From an uncultured Campylobacter sp. (GTDB taxonomy: Bacteria > Campylobacterota > Campylobacteria > Campylobacterales > Campylobacteraceae), in the NCBI RefSeq assembly GCF_938017775.1, contig NZ_CALIIU010000020.1:1-19274 (forward strand): a DNA stretch of 19,274 nucleotides, read 5' to 3'. Both the position numbers and the translations under genes were made by a program. Every line of letters begins with the position of its first letter. Position 1 is the stretch's first letter. Of this stretch, positions 6,802-14,383 are shown in pieces. The notes under the pieces were generated by a model. That model ran no database searches. It was not told where the DNA came from and worked only from the letters and a program-made list of their open reading frames with translations.

Positions 6802-7854
6802 TTTAGGAATTTGGCAAAGCTGCGTAGATTTTCTGCGTTCTGCCAAGCTTCGCCAAATTTGCCAGGGTTTTCGCTCGTAGTTGCTTGGCAAATTTTATCT
6901 TTGCCGTGCGTATTGCGTAAGAATTTCGCTCTGCGCCTCTTTTGCTAAGAATTTTATCTGCAGCACGCTCGCCGCTTTTACAATTACTTTGCTATGCAAC
7001 GTCGCTTTCGCAAGAAAGAAGCCTTAGCTAAACGTGCCACTTCGAAGGTGAGCTTTGACGACGATAATGCTGCCCCTACTAGGATTTTTTATAAAAATGC
7101 TGCTTCTGCGAGAATTTCAGCAAATAGCGCGGTCTTTGCGCAAAATTCATCTCGCTCTCTTCGCGCAAAATTTCATCTTCGCTAGGTGTCTCTAGCAGCA
7201 TACTGCTGTACTTTGCCGTCTCCGTGAAAAATTTTATCTTTGGCGCACCCGCCGCTTTCGCAAGAAGCTTGGCTAGGACAATGCCGTTTCTGCTGGGATA
7301 CCGCCCGCTTCGTGGATTTATAGAATTTTATTTAGTCACGTTGCCGCTGAGATAAATTCTGCCCCGCTTACCGCTTCTGCGCGGATTTTAACCATGCCTG
7401 ACAAGCGCAATTAAAATTTTACTTTGCTTTGATACAGCGGCGTGGAATTTTGCCCATACGGCGTAGCGACACAGAATTTTAACCTCTGCAAAATTCCGCC
7501 TCAAAACTTGCTATCCTTGCCTATTTTCACGAAAGGGATTCAAAATTTTGCTGCTTTACGCGCTGCTCTGCACTAAATGCACGCAGGATAAAATTTATCA
7601 AAGGATTTCAGCGCAGAATTTCGTGAGGCTAAATTTTATCACTGCGAAAAATTTCAACCACTCATAGCAGGCGTCTGCGGCGTGATAAATTCCAAATTAG
7701 AGCTTCAAGCAGGCTTCGCTTCTTGCAAAATTTTAACTATCTTGGTCGCCGCAAAAACTAGAAATTTACAAAATCGTTTTATGAAATTTCGCAGCGTCTC
7801 GCGGTAAAATTTTAAAATCAGCGCCGTACCTGCAAAGCAGAATTTAACGGAATT
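6802..7854. other. About 1.05-kb gene-free region with dispersed imperfect repeats
   Basis: No convincing gene on either strand; one 63-codon frame at 6994 lacks a start signal. AATTTTATCT, often followed by TTGC, occurs at 6891, 6950 and 7230, with near copies at 7142 and 7168. CGCTTTCGCAAGAA is repeated exactly at 7003-7016 and 7253-7266. Just after dapE, TTGGCA (6811-6816) can pair with TGCCAA (6841-6846), and the 14-base arms 6807-6820/6847-6860 are nearly complementary, giving possible stem-loops without a good T-run. The words recur on one strand in a consistent order, suggesting duplicated and decayed units. Confidence 0.6.
7003..7266 (+). repeat. 14-bp direct repeat pair (CGCTTTCGCAAGAA) within longer imperfect copies
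   Basis: Exact copies lie at 7003-7016 and 7253-7266, 250 bp apart. Similarity continues past them: AAGCCTTAGCTAAACGTGCC after the first resembles GCTTGGCTAGGACAATGCC after the second. It looks like an old duplication of a roughly 50-bp unit. Confidence 0.5.
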
Positions 7855-8418
7855 TTACTTGCCCAATTTGGCTAAGCTTTCTCTTTCGAAGTTTAGCAGC
7901 CACGCTTTGGTCGCTACGCCACCCGCGCCGCTGTATCCGCCGAGCCCGCCCGCAGCTACGACGCGGTGGCACGGCACGATGATGGGGATTTTGTTTTTGC
8001 CGTTTGCGCCGCCTACTGCGCGGCTTGCGTGCGGTCTGCCGATAGCCCGGGCTAGCTCGCCGTATGTTACGACCTCACCATAAGGGATCTCTAAAAGCGC
8101 GCTCCACACGGACTTTTGAAACTGCGTGCCATTTTGGCTCAGTTTAACGCTAAAGCTTTCAAGCTCGCCCCTGAAATATGCGCCAAGCTCGTCTGTACAA
8201 AGAGCCAAATTCTTTTTTAAATCGCTAAGCCTTAAATCGCGTCCTTTATCATCCGCTGCACGCACAAAGCCGAATTTAAGCTCTGCGTCGTGTTTTTTAA
8301 AGATCTCGTCATTGGGGCTGCAGACAGAGCTTTTGACCCAGTCGATACTGCAGATCCCGATCTCGTCATCCTGAATTTCAAGCATTCCAATAGGCGAATT
8401 AAAAAAGGCTTTTTGCAT
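7855..8418 (-). CDS. ogt: Methylated-DNA--protein-cysteine methyltransferase
   Basis: A 187-aa suicide repair protein that transfers the methyl group from O6-methylguanine (and O4-methylthymine) in DNA to its own cysteine. The acceptor C150 lies in IPIIVPCHRV. The helix-turn-helix block FQKSVWSALLEIPYGEVVTYG (residues 100-120) precedes SRAVGGAN, whose Arg133 is the expected arginine finger, and GGLGGYSGAGG closes the site. The N-terminal domain (1 to about 95) is divergent, as is usual. AAAGGA precedes the ATG at normal spacing. It stands alone: a 1-kb spacer lies downstream, and the RusA-like gene upstream on the same strand is 144 bp away. The symbol ogt is used for the general single-domain type; no Ada domain is present. 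Confidence 0.93.
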   Translation of the reverse strand: MQKAFFNSPIGMLEIQDDEIGICSIDWVKSSVCSPNDEIFKKHDAELKFGFVRAADDKGRDLRLSDLKKNLALCTDELGAYFRGELESFSVKLSQNGTQFQKSVWSALLEIPYGEVVTYGELARAIGRPHASRAVGGANGKNKIPIIVPCHRVVAAGGLGGYSGAGGVATKAWLLNFERESLAKLGK

Positions 8419-8481
8419 CTCAATCCTTTCAAATTTTTACTGGTTTGATCAAAAAAATTTTAAAAAACGCTTGTTGCGGTG

Positions 8482-8495
8482 CGAGCTAAAGCTCG
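8482..8495. repeat. Short hairpin CGAGCT-AA-AGCTCG
   Basis: A perfect 6-bp inverted repeat with a two-base loop in the 144-bp gap between two leftward genes. Neither side has a T-run, so it is not a clear intrinsic terminator. It might stabilise mRNA ends or be incidental. Confidence 0.35.
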
Positions 8496-8545
8496 AAAAC
8501 GATGGAATTTCATGCGGTAACGCGAATTTTTTAAAATTTACACGC

Positions 8546-8563
8546 GAGGCGCCGCAAAGCCTC
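8546..8563 (-). terminator. Weak stem-loop at the stop codon of the RusA-like gene
   Basis: Arms GAGGC (8546-8550) and GCCTC (8559-8563) overlap the TAG stop of the leftward gene. On the minus strand the stem is followed about 8 bases later by AAATTTT. The stem is short and the T-run weak, so termination is only possible. Confidence 0.25.
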
Positions 8564-10488
8564 TACTCAAACCGCATGATGTTTACTAAAACCCCGTCGA
8601 AAACATCTTGCTTAAAAAGCTTGATCTCGCGCACGATATCAGCATTGTCGTCGTCGATGACGCCGTTTTTGACGAGGCTGTCCTCGATGAGCTTAAAGAT
8701 AAAGGCGTGGTTGCTGACGTCGGAGATACCGCTTTTAAAGCCCATTTCAAGGCGCACCGGCACGCCTATGTGCACGCCGCGTAGGTCCTTGGCGATGTAA
8801 AGATCAGCGATCGTGCGCACCATCTTTTTCGCCATTTGGTAGCTCGCCGTGGACGACAAAATATCATTAAGACCGAAATTCTCCATCAAAAGCGGAATAC
8901 GAACGCGCGCCAAAACCCCTTCGCCAGGCTCGCTCGCGCTCTTTTTCAAAAACGAAATTTTAATCCTATGCGCGATGCCTATGAAACGCGGCTTAAGCTC
9001 GATGAGCCTAGCTTTAGACGCTTGCGGTAGCGAGATAGGACGCGAAGTGCTTGCAATAGGCAGAGCCTGCGGACGTCCCGGCAGGCGCGCGCGCTCTTTC
9101 GCAGGCGCTTTGCGCGCAGGCTTGCCATAGAAATTTACGGGCTTAGTCGCAAAAGTTGATTCGCTCCCAAAAGCAGCAGACGCGGGCTCATCACCAAGCG
9201 CCCCCTCCGCCATAGAAGAAGCAAACGTAGAATTCTCACCCGTTAACGCAGGCTGCGCGGATTGCTCAAATTCGGGCACAAATTTATTTCCCACTTGCGG
9301 CGGCAAATTCGAAGGGCGCCACTCTTGTGCGGAGCTTTTCTGTGCTAAATTTTGCCCGGCGGAATTTTCGGGCGCGCAATTTTGCCCTTTTGCCAAAAAC
9401 GCGGAATTCTCACCAACGAAATTCTCATCTTGAGGCGCGAATTCCAAGGCATTTTCTAAGGCAAAATTTGCGGCACGGCAGCTAGCGGAATTCGCGATTT
9501 GCCCCTTAGAAAACTCGGAACCTTGAGGCCCACAATCATTTGCGCACTTTATATCAAGCGCAGAATTTGCGAAAGTGGAATTTTTTGATGCAGAGCTTTG
9601 TGCCGTAGAATTTTTACTTCGTAAGTCCGCGTCCTGCTCTGCTACAAACGAATTTTCAGCTGCAAAATTCTCCGTTTGCGCCATAAAATTAGAATTTTGC
9701 GCCTCAAATGCGGAATCCCTCACGAGCGCAGAGCTTTGCGCGGAAATAAAATTTCGCGATGTAGGAATGAAGCTTTGTCCTTTGGCAGAATTCGCAGGCG
9801 CAGAGCTTTGCGGCATAAAATTTTTACTTCTCGCGTTTGCGCTCTCTTCGAAACTAGCAGCAAGCCCCACGCTCACGTCATCCTGCGCAGCATCATTTTG
9901 CAAAATTAAATTCTCGCGCGTCGTATCCCACGCGGTATCTGCGCAAAATTCCGCCCGAGCTGCGCCATAAAATTCTGCTTGCGAAACATCTTGAAATTCT
10001 GCCCTAGAAGTAAAGCCTTGCGCACTCTGAGCGCTGCGCGCAGGAAAATCTCGCTCGCCGCGCCTCGCATTTGTGGCATACGAGGTCTTTGCCAAGCTGC
10101 CGCCAGCCTCGGGCGAAACTGCGCCCGAATCTCCGCCGCAAAAGCTATCAAAATCGCAGGCGCCGTCAAACTCCGCATAGCCATCCGCCTCGCGGAGACG
10201 ATCTGTGCGGGCTTTCTTTTTGGGCGTAGAAGGGAGCGTGAGCCTACCTGCAAGCTCGCGTCCACCGGAGTTTAAAATCCCAAAAATTCTAGCTCTAAAA
10301 CGCTCGAACTGCTCGCCACTGAGCGAAATTTTGTCGTTTAGGCTCTGCACGCCGAAGTCTGCAGCGGTAAAATTTACGATCGCTCCGTCCCTACTCGCGA
10401 CGCGGACGCGACCCTTGACCGAGCCTTTTAACTTAAAATCGCTGCCTGCGAGAATTTTTTTCATCAACTCCTTCGGATTGTAGGGCAT
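8563..10488 (-). CDS. Large protein with RusA-like C-terminal domain and long Asn/Ser/Ala-rich linker
   Basis: A 641-aa protein in three parts. Residues 1 to about 95 (MPYNPKELMKKILAGSDF...) are a small basic domain I do not recognise. Residues about 95-485 are low-complexity, with recurring NS, ENS, SA, NF and AQ words. Residues about 490-641 are well ordered. By eye the last 110 resemble RusA Holliday-junction resolvase in layout: SYQMAKKMVRTI, a beta segment VPVRLEMGF, then SDVSNHAFIFKLIEDSL, NGVIDDDNADIV and a final beta strand VLVNIMRF. RusA has DLDN and DD at the two acidic sites; here they read DVSN (D590) and DDD (612-614). I chose ATG 10488, one base after the upstream stop; ATG 10464 has AAGGAG only 3 bases away and is an alternative. 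It is coupled to the M23 peptidase gene upstream. The RusA link is an unaided visual alignment, so function is uncertain. Confidence 0.7.
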   Translation of the reverse strand: MPYNPKELMKKILAGSDFKLKGSVKGRVRVASRDGAIVNFTAADFGVQSLNDKISLSGEQFERFRARIFGILNSGGRELAGRLTLPSTPKKKARTDRLREADGYAEFDGACDFDSFCGGDSGAVSPEAGGSLAKTSYATNARRGERDFPARSAQSAQGFTSRAEFQDVSQAEFYGAARAEFCADTAWDTTRENLILQNDAAQDDVSVGLAASFEESANARSKNFMPQSSAPANSAKGQSFIPTSRNFISAQSSALVRDSAFEAQNSNFMAQTENFAAENSFVAEQDADLRSKNSTAQSSASKNSTFANSALDIKCANDCGPQGSEFSKGQIANSASCRAANFALENALEFAPQDENFVGENSAFLAKGQNCAPENSAGQNLAQKSSAQEWRPSNLPPQVGNKFVPEFEQSAQPALTGENSTFASSMAEGALGDEPASAAFGSESTFATKPVNFYGKPARKAPAKERARLPGRPQALPIASTSRPISLPQASKARLIELKPRFIGIAHRIKISFLKKSASEPGEGVLARVRIPLLMENFGLNDILSSTASYQMAKKMVRTIADLYIAKDLRGVHIGVPVRLEMGFKSGISDVSNHAFIFKLIEDSLVKNGVIDDDNADIVREIKLFKQDVFDGVLVNIMRFE

Positions 10489-10489
10489 T

Positions 10490-11302
10490 TTAGCGCTCGC
10501 CAAAAACCACTTCATTAAATTTAGCGACGAAGCTTAGCGGATTGACGCTCACGCCGTTGATCGCGATGCCGAAGTGCAGATGCGGGCCGCTGACTCTACC
10601 GCTCTCGCCCGAAAGCGCGATTTCATCGCCTTTGCGAACGTGATCGCCAAGCGCCACTTTGATCTCGCTTAGATGATAGTACTGCGAATAGATGCCGCCG
10701 CCGTGATCAATCACGACCGAACCGCCGGCATAGTAGCGGTCTTTGGCGATGACTACGACGCCGTCATTGGCGGCGCGCACCGCAGTGCCTACCGCGGCAC
10801 GATAATCGGTGCCGCTGTGATAGCTTTTAAGCTCGCCATTAAAGGTGCGGGCATTGCCGAACGCAGAGGTTATTTTGGAGTTTAAAGGCAGCTCAAACGG
10901 CGTGGAAAAAAGATAGCGTGGCGTGGTGATCGCATAGATCGCGTTGGCTTCGTCGAGCTCTTTTTTGATACGCGCGGCGGCTTCTTTGGGCGGTTTAACT
11001 TTACCTGGAGCGACACTTAGAGCCTCTTTTTTATACTCGCCCTTTTTCAAAGCGACGATCTGCTCGTGACTGCCGCTTTGATCTACTATCCGCAGTGCAA
11101 AATCTCCCTTAGCGCGGTAATTCGCTGCTAAAACGGCGATTTTATCGCTAGAATTTGGAGCCATGATGAGAGGAATTTGTTTTGAGCCAAAGCTCAACTC
11201 GGTCGTGCTTTGATCTAATTTTAAGATAATAACGTCGCCGTTTACTATGTCTAAAGCGAAAATTTTGATCGCCAAAAGTGCAAAAATAGCTAGAAATTTC
11301 AT
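10490..11302 (-). CDS. M23-family peptidoglycan endopeptidase
   Basis: A 270-aa secreted zinc peptidase. A signal peptide (MKFLAIFALLAIKIFA, cleavage near residue 16) sends it to the periplasm. The C-terminal LytM/M23 domain (about 138-262) has the zinc ligands H162 and D166 in YHSGTDYRA and H243 in GPHLHFGI, with H210 and H241 as catalytic histidines. All appear intact, so it should be active rather than a LytM scaffold. The N-terminal half (about 20-120) is a probable substrate-occluding or regulatory region. Such enzymes cut cross-linked peptidoglycan peptides and help set helical cell shape in campylobacters. GGAAA precedes the ATG. It is the first gene of a leftward unit and its stop is one base from the RusA-like gene's start. 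I do not assign a pgp/csd name from sequence alone. Confidence 0.9.
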   Translation of the reverse strand: MKFLAIFALLAIKIFALDIVNGDVIILKLDQSTTELSFGSKQIPLIMAPNSSDKIAVLAANYRAKGDFALRIVDQSGSHEQIVALKKGEYKKEALSVAPGKVKPPKEAAARIKKELDEANAIYAITTPRYLFSTPFELPLNSKITSAFGNARTFNGELKSYHSGTDYRAAVGTAVRAANDGVVVIAKDRYYAGGSVVIDHGGGIYSQYYHLSEIKVALGDHVRKGDEIALSGESGRVSGPHLHFGIAINGVSVNPLSFVAKFNEVVFGER

Positions 11303-11370
11303 AAATTTTCCAAAATTCGTTATTTTTCATCAATTTTTTGTTAAAAATTAGCTAAAACAAATGAAATTGC

Positions 11371-11379
11371 TGTTATAAT
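11371..11379 (+). promoter_or_regulatory. Extended -10 promoter TGTTATAAT for the SYLF gene
   Basis: A perfect TATAAT (11374-11379) with an upstream TG, in an A/T-rich 105-bp divergent gap, 28 bases before the start codon. This is the strongest promoter match in the window and suggests good expression of the downstream gene. Confidence 0.75.
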
Positions 11380-11407
11380 AACGAAAATTCAATTTTAAAA
11401 GGATTAA

Positions 11408-12226
11408 ATGATGAAAAAGTTTTTGCTTCTAGCATCTGTTGCACTTTGCGGTCTTTTGCACGCGGACGTCGTGGCAAATCAAGAGGTTATAGCGGCGACT
11501 AACGTCGTTAGATCTTTCGTAGCGGCTAATAACTTCGGCACCGATGAGCGCTATCTAACCAGCGCCAAAGCCGTCGCAATCCTAACCGACGTAAAACGTT
11601 TAGCTGCGGGCGCATCGCTACAATACGGCGATGGAATTTTTAGCGTCAAAGGCGAGAACGGCGAGTGGAGTTCGCCGATTTTTATCAAATATAAAGGCTA
11701 CGGCGTGGGCTTACAAGCAGGCTACGAGACGAGCGACATCGTGATGATCTTTCATACTACGAAGTCATATCAAGACATTTTTACCGGCACAGATACCCTT
11801 GAGATCAATGTAGGTGCTGCGGCGGGCGGCGTAGGTAGAAGAACAGGTCGCGCAACCGATCTACCTGATATTTCTGCATGGATGGTAAGCCCGGGCGAGC
11901 AAACAGGCGTCTACCTAGGCGTATCGATCGACAACGGCAGAATCACTATCGACGATCAACTAACTAACGACTTCTATGAGAGAATTTACGACTACGAGGA
12001 TATCTTAAACGATTCTCCGCGCGCGAATAAATACGCAAAAAGATGGAAGGAAGTGATGAGGAAATATTTCACAAACGGCGAGAAATATGGCGCTAGCAGC
12101 AGTGCAGCGATACCTGTAAATCACGTGCAGAAAAAATATCCTGACGGTAAGCCGATCATCTCAAACCGCTCTCCTAGAACTCATGCTAAGGCTACGCGAA
12201 GCAAAAAGGCTAAAAAAGCAAAATAA
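11408..12226 (+). CDS. Secreted SYLF (Ysc84-type) lipid-binding domain protein
   Basis: A 272-aa protein with signal peptide MMKKFLLLASVALCGLLHA (cleavage near residue 20), hence periplasmic or outer-membrane associated. Residues about 35-205 fit the SYLF domain: AKAVAILTDVKRLAAGASLQYGDG, then a Gly-rich beta-rich part with SSPIFIKYKGYGVGLQAGYE, DIVMIFHT and the late GVYLGVSIDNGRI. In eukaryotes SYLF binds phosphoinositides; the bacterial role is unclear, with an envelope function assumed. The C-terminus (about 240-272) is strongly basic and ends KATRSKKAKKAK, perhaps to bind nucleic acid, acidic lipid or lipopolysaccharide. AAAGGA precedes the tandem ATGATG start; ATG 11411 is the alternative. 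A clear promoter and a terminator flank it, so it is a monocistronic unit. Confidence 0.85.
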   Translation: MMKKFLLLASVALCGLLHADVVANQEVIAATNVVRSFVAANNFGTDERYLTSAKAVAILTDVKRLAAGASLQYGDGIFSVKGENGEWSSPIFIKYKGYGVGLQAGYETSDIVMIFHTTKSYQDIFTGTDTLEINVGAAAGGVGRRTGRATDLPDISAWMVSPGEQTGVYLGVSIDNGRITIDDQLTNDFYERIYDYEDILNDSPRANKYAKRWKEVMRKYFTNGEKYGASSSAAIPVNHVQKKYPDGKPIISNRSPRTHAKATRSKKAKKAK

Positions 12227-12237
12227 ATTATCGAGTT

Positions 12238-12265
12238 AAGCCCCGCTTATGGGGCTTCTTGTTTT
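12238..12265 (+). terminator. Intrinsic terminator of the SYLF gene
   Basis: Stem AAGCCCC (12238-12244) and GGGGCTT (12251-12257), loop GCTTAT, followed by CTTGTTTT. A perfect 7-bp stem with a T-rich tail, 12 bases past the stop codon. Confidence 0.88.
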
Positions 12266-12465
12266 GGACTTTGCGTTGAGTTTGCGCAAGAGCGCCTAGA
12301 TGTGAAATCGAAGTGCATAGGTTATTTTAAAAAGATTTATTGGTTCTTTACTAAAGTATTTTATTTAATTTTTATGAGTTATTAGATATATAAAGACCGA
12401 ATAAAATTTTATGAAATTTAACGAAATTTTTATAAAATTTAATCAGTTTTTTATATTTTTATCAC

Positions 12466-12471
12466 TACAAT
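12466..12471 (+). promoter_or_regulatory. Putative -10 element (TACAAT) for tRNA-Lys
   Basis: TACAAT is preceded by T-rich runs (12450-12461) and lies 10 bases before the mature tRNA end, so the transcript would carry a very short leader. The position and A/T-rich context fit a stable-RNA promoter. Confidence 0.5.
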
Positions 12472-12481
12472 TATAGTTCTT

Positions 12482-12557
12482 GTCTCGTTAGCTCAGTTGG
12501 TAGAGCATCTGACTCTTAATCAGGCGGCCGTAGGTTCGAATCCTACACGGGACACCA
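12482..12557 (+). tRNA. tRNA-Lys, anticodon CTT
   Basis: A 76-nt tRNA with encoded CCA. The acceptor stem GTCTCGT pairs with ACGGGAC (one G-U), with discriminator A. The D arm GCTCAGTTGGTAGAGC, the anticodon arm CTGA-CTCTTAA-TCAG with anticodon CTT (reads AAG), and the T arm GTAGG-TTCGAAT-CCTAC are all perfect. The cloverleaf and lysine-type body are clear. It sits alone between the SYLF gene and the end of the polysaccharide cluster. Confidence 0.97.
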
Positions 12558-13071
12558 CTTTTTATCGCTCAAATAGATCAAAATTTTATCCGTTAATTCC
12601 ACAAATTTTAAAATAGCTGCAGCTTTTGTGAGATAGGCATTTTAAAATTTTAAAATGCGTCGGCGAGAAAGTAAGGGCAAAATTTATCTGTCTTGTAAAA
12701 ATTTTACATCGTAGTATTCGAGCAGAAGCGGAAAGCGGCAGTAAATTTTATCGGGTAGAGCCCTTTTTTGTGTGCTTAAGTAATACGATTTGCGCTAATA
12801 ATTTTCCCCAGATACTACATCATCTTAATCGCGTGCATTAAACTATCACCATTTTTACGTAGTCTTATTTTACGCAAGCATGCGATGAAATTTCAAAATT
12901 TCAAATTTTGCACTGCAAACTCCTAGCTATTGCCGCGCGATTGTATTGTTATATATGATTTTAAATAGTGCAAATTTAGCCTCAAGCGATTCTAATATCT
13001 CGATCGAAGCGCTTGTATTAAATTAAAATTTATCTCAAAAGAGGCAGCCCCGTCTTAAACTCTATAAACTA
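12558..13071. other. Gene-free spacer between tRNA-Lys and the polysaccharide cluster
   Basis: About 510 bp with no supported gene. It holds a perfect 22-bp palindrome (12637-12658, listed separately) and several AAATTT words. A T-run (ACTTTTT) directly after the tRNA may help end its transcript. No hairpin with a T-run follows the leftward cluster end at 13072, so I cannot place its terminator. Confidence 0.6.
12637..12658. repeat. Perfect 22-bp AT-rich palindrome
   Basis: Half-sites GCATTTTAAAA and TTTTAAAATGC join with no spacer. The core is the AAAATTTT word seen throughout the window, here extended symmetrically to GCAT/ATGC ends. It lies 80 bp past the tRNA. It may be a protein-binding site, a bidirectional termination element or a chance extension of the common word. 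Confidence 0.6.
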
Positions 13072-14382
13072 TCAGCTTGCCCCTTCGCGCGCCAAAACGA
13101 CTTTGAAGGTTTTTAAAATAATGACGATATCGTTCCATATCGACCAGTTTTTCATATACCACACATCCATGCCCGCCCTGGTCGCAAAATCCACATCGCT
13201 GCGCCCGCTCACCTGCCAAAGTCCCGTGATACCGGGCTTGACGGCGAGTATGAGATCAGCGTATTCGCCCATATCTTTGCGCTCGTATTGTGCGCATGGG
13301 CGAGGACCAACGATGCTCATTTCGCCCTTTAGGACGTTGATCAGCTGAGGAAGCTCATCTAACGAGCTTTTTCGCAAAAAATCGCCCAGCTTCGTGATCC
13401 GCGGATCGTGCTCGTATTTGTGATATTTTTCAAAATACTCCACCTCTTGCGGATTTTGCTTTAGATACTGAGCTAAAATTTCATCGCCGTTTTTTTTCAT
13501 CGAGCGAAATTTCAGACATCCAAACGGCTTACTGCCAAGCCCCATCCTTTGATGCGAAAAAAATATGCTCCCTGTGGGCTCTTTTAGCTTCATCATCAGC
13601 ACGATTATACCAAAAATCGGCACCAGCAAAGGAAGTGCTAAGAAAATTAGCGCCAAATCAAGCCCGCGTTTAAGAGCTAAATTTAAAGGGCTTTTCAGAG
13701 AATTTCGTATCGCAAAGAGGCTGGTACGCGAGGCAAAAACGCTGTAAATATCTGCCTGCGTAAAGTCGTATGAGCGCAGCACGGGGGTGAATAAAATTTC
13801 TTTGTTCTTTCTGATATTATGCTCGATAAGCTCGTTCAAGGCTTTCGCCCCAAGCCTACTTCCGCCGATAAACAACACGTCGTAATCGCTGCCAAGAGCT
13901 CTAACGTATCCCAAATACGCGCTTTCTAAGACGGCGCTCTCAAACTCTTCGCCCTCGCCTAAAATTTTCGCCCTCTTCTGCCATAGGCCAAATTTAAAAA
14001 GCTCTCTTTTCGTTATGAGCTTAAAAATCGGCAAAACCACCGCCATAAAGGCAAAGCTCAGAATAAAGCTGGCGCGCGAAAATTCGTAATTGACTTTGAT
14101 TAAAGCAAGCAACGCAAGGCTGAGCAAAAGCCCAAAAAAGCAGCTTCTCACTAAAATTCTACTCTCGTGCCAAAAATCATATCGCCTCGAATAGATCCCT
14201 TGATAAAAAAACAAAAATATCATTATGACGTAGGACGGCGCGAAGCCCTGATACCTGCCGATATCCAGCAGCACGCTATCGCCGTAGAGCAGATTTTTAA
14301 GCACCACGGCAAGCCCGAAGCAAAGCCAGATGCCGAAAATATCGACCGCCAAGATTATCAAAATGCAGAGTTGCTTTTTCAT
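13072..14382 (-). CDS. Polyprenyl-phosphate sugar-1-phosphate transferase (WbaP/PglC family)
   Basis: A 436-aa membrane enzyme that starts glycan synthesis by moving a sugar phosphate from a nucleotide sugar onto undecaprenyl phosphate at the inner membrane. The N-terminal half has about four hydrophobic helices (about 6-30, 48-63, 80-97, 104-122), then a short soluble region (about 135-225). The C-terminal monotopic transferase domain (about 232-436) holds a re-entrant helix (LDLALIFLALPLLVPIF), the LKFRSM motif (290-295), the catalytic Asp-Glu pair D342-E343 in SSLDELPQ, VGPRP (358-362) and KPGITGLWQVSGRSDV. Layout and length fit WbaP/WcaJ-type enzymes rather than short PglC. Donor sugar cannot be read. 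It is the last gene of the leftward cluster; its ATG follows the manC stop by one base, with AGGAG upstream. Confidence 0.92.
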   Translation of the reverse strand: MKKQLCILIILAVDIFGIWLCFGLAVVLKNLLYGDSVLLDIGRYQGFAPSYVIMIFLFFYQGIYSRRYDFWHESRILVRSCFFGLLLSLALLALIKVNYEFSRASFILSFAFMAVVLPIFKLITKRELFKFGLWQKRAKILGEGEEFESAVLESAYLGYVRALGSDYDVLFIGGSRLGAKALNELIEHNIRKNKEILFTPVLRSYDFTQADIYSVFASRTSLFAIRNSLKSPLNLALKRGLDLALIFLALPLLVPIFGIIVLMMKLKEPTGSIFFSHQRMGLGSKPFGCLKFRSMKKNGDEILAQYLKQNPQEVEYFEKYHKYEHDPRITKLGDFLRKSSLDELPQLINVLKGEMSIVGPRPCAQYERKDMGEYADLILAVKPGITGLWQVSGRSDVDFATRAGMDVWYMKNWSIWNDIVIILKTFKVVLAREGAS

Positions 14383-14383
14383 C

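Noticed and set aside
6807..6860. Intrinsic terminator after dapE
   Set aside because: Stem arms exist in competing pairings with mismatches, and no T-run follows, so I describe it only within the spacer.
6994..7185. 63-codon plus-strand frame in the spacer after dapE
   Set aside because: No ribosome binding site, no recognisable fold, and it lies within decayed repeats.
9575..9970. 131-codon plus-strand frame opposite the linker of the RusA-like gene
   Set aside because: Cys/Ala/Phe-rich shadow of the repetitive minus-strand coding sequence, without a start signal.
10489..10515. Upstream ATG at 10515 as the start of the RusA-like gene
   Set aside because: No ribosome binding site and it would overlap the M23 gene end; the ATG at 10488 directly after the stop is more natural.
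12227..13071. Integrative element at tRNA-Lys
   Set aside because: No integrase gene and no duplicated tRNA 3' end can be seen within the window.
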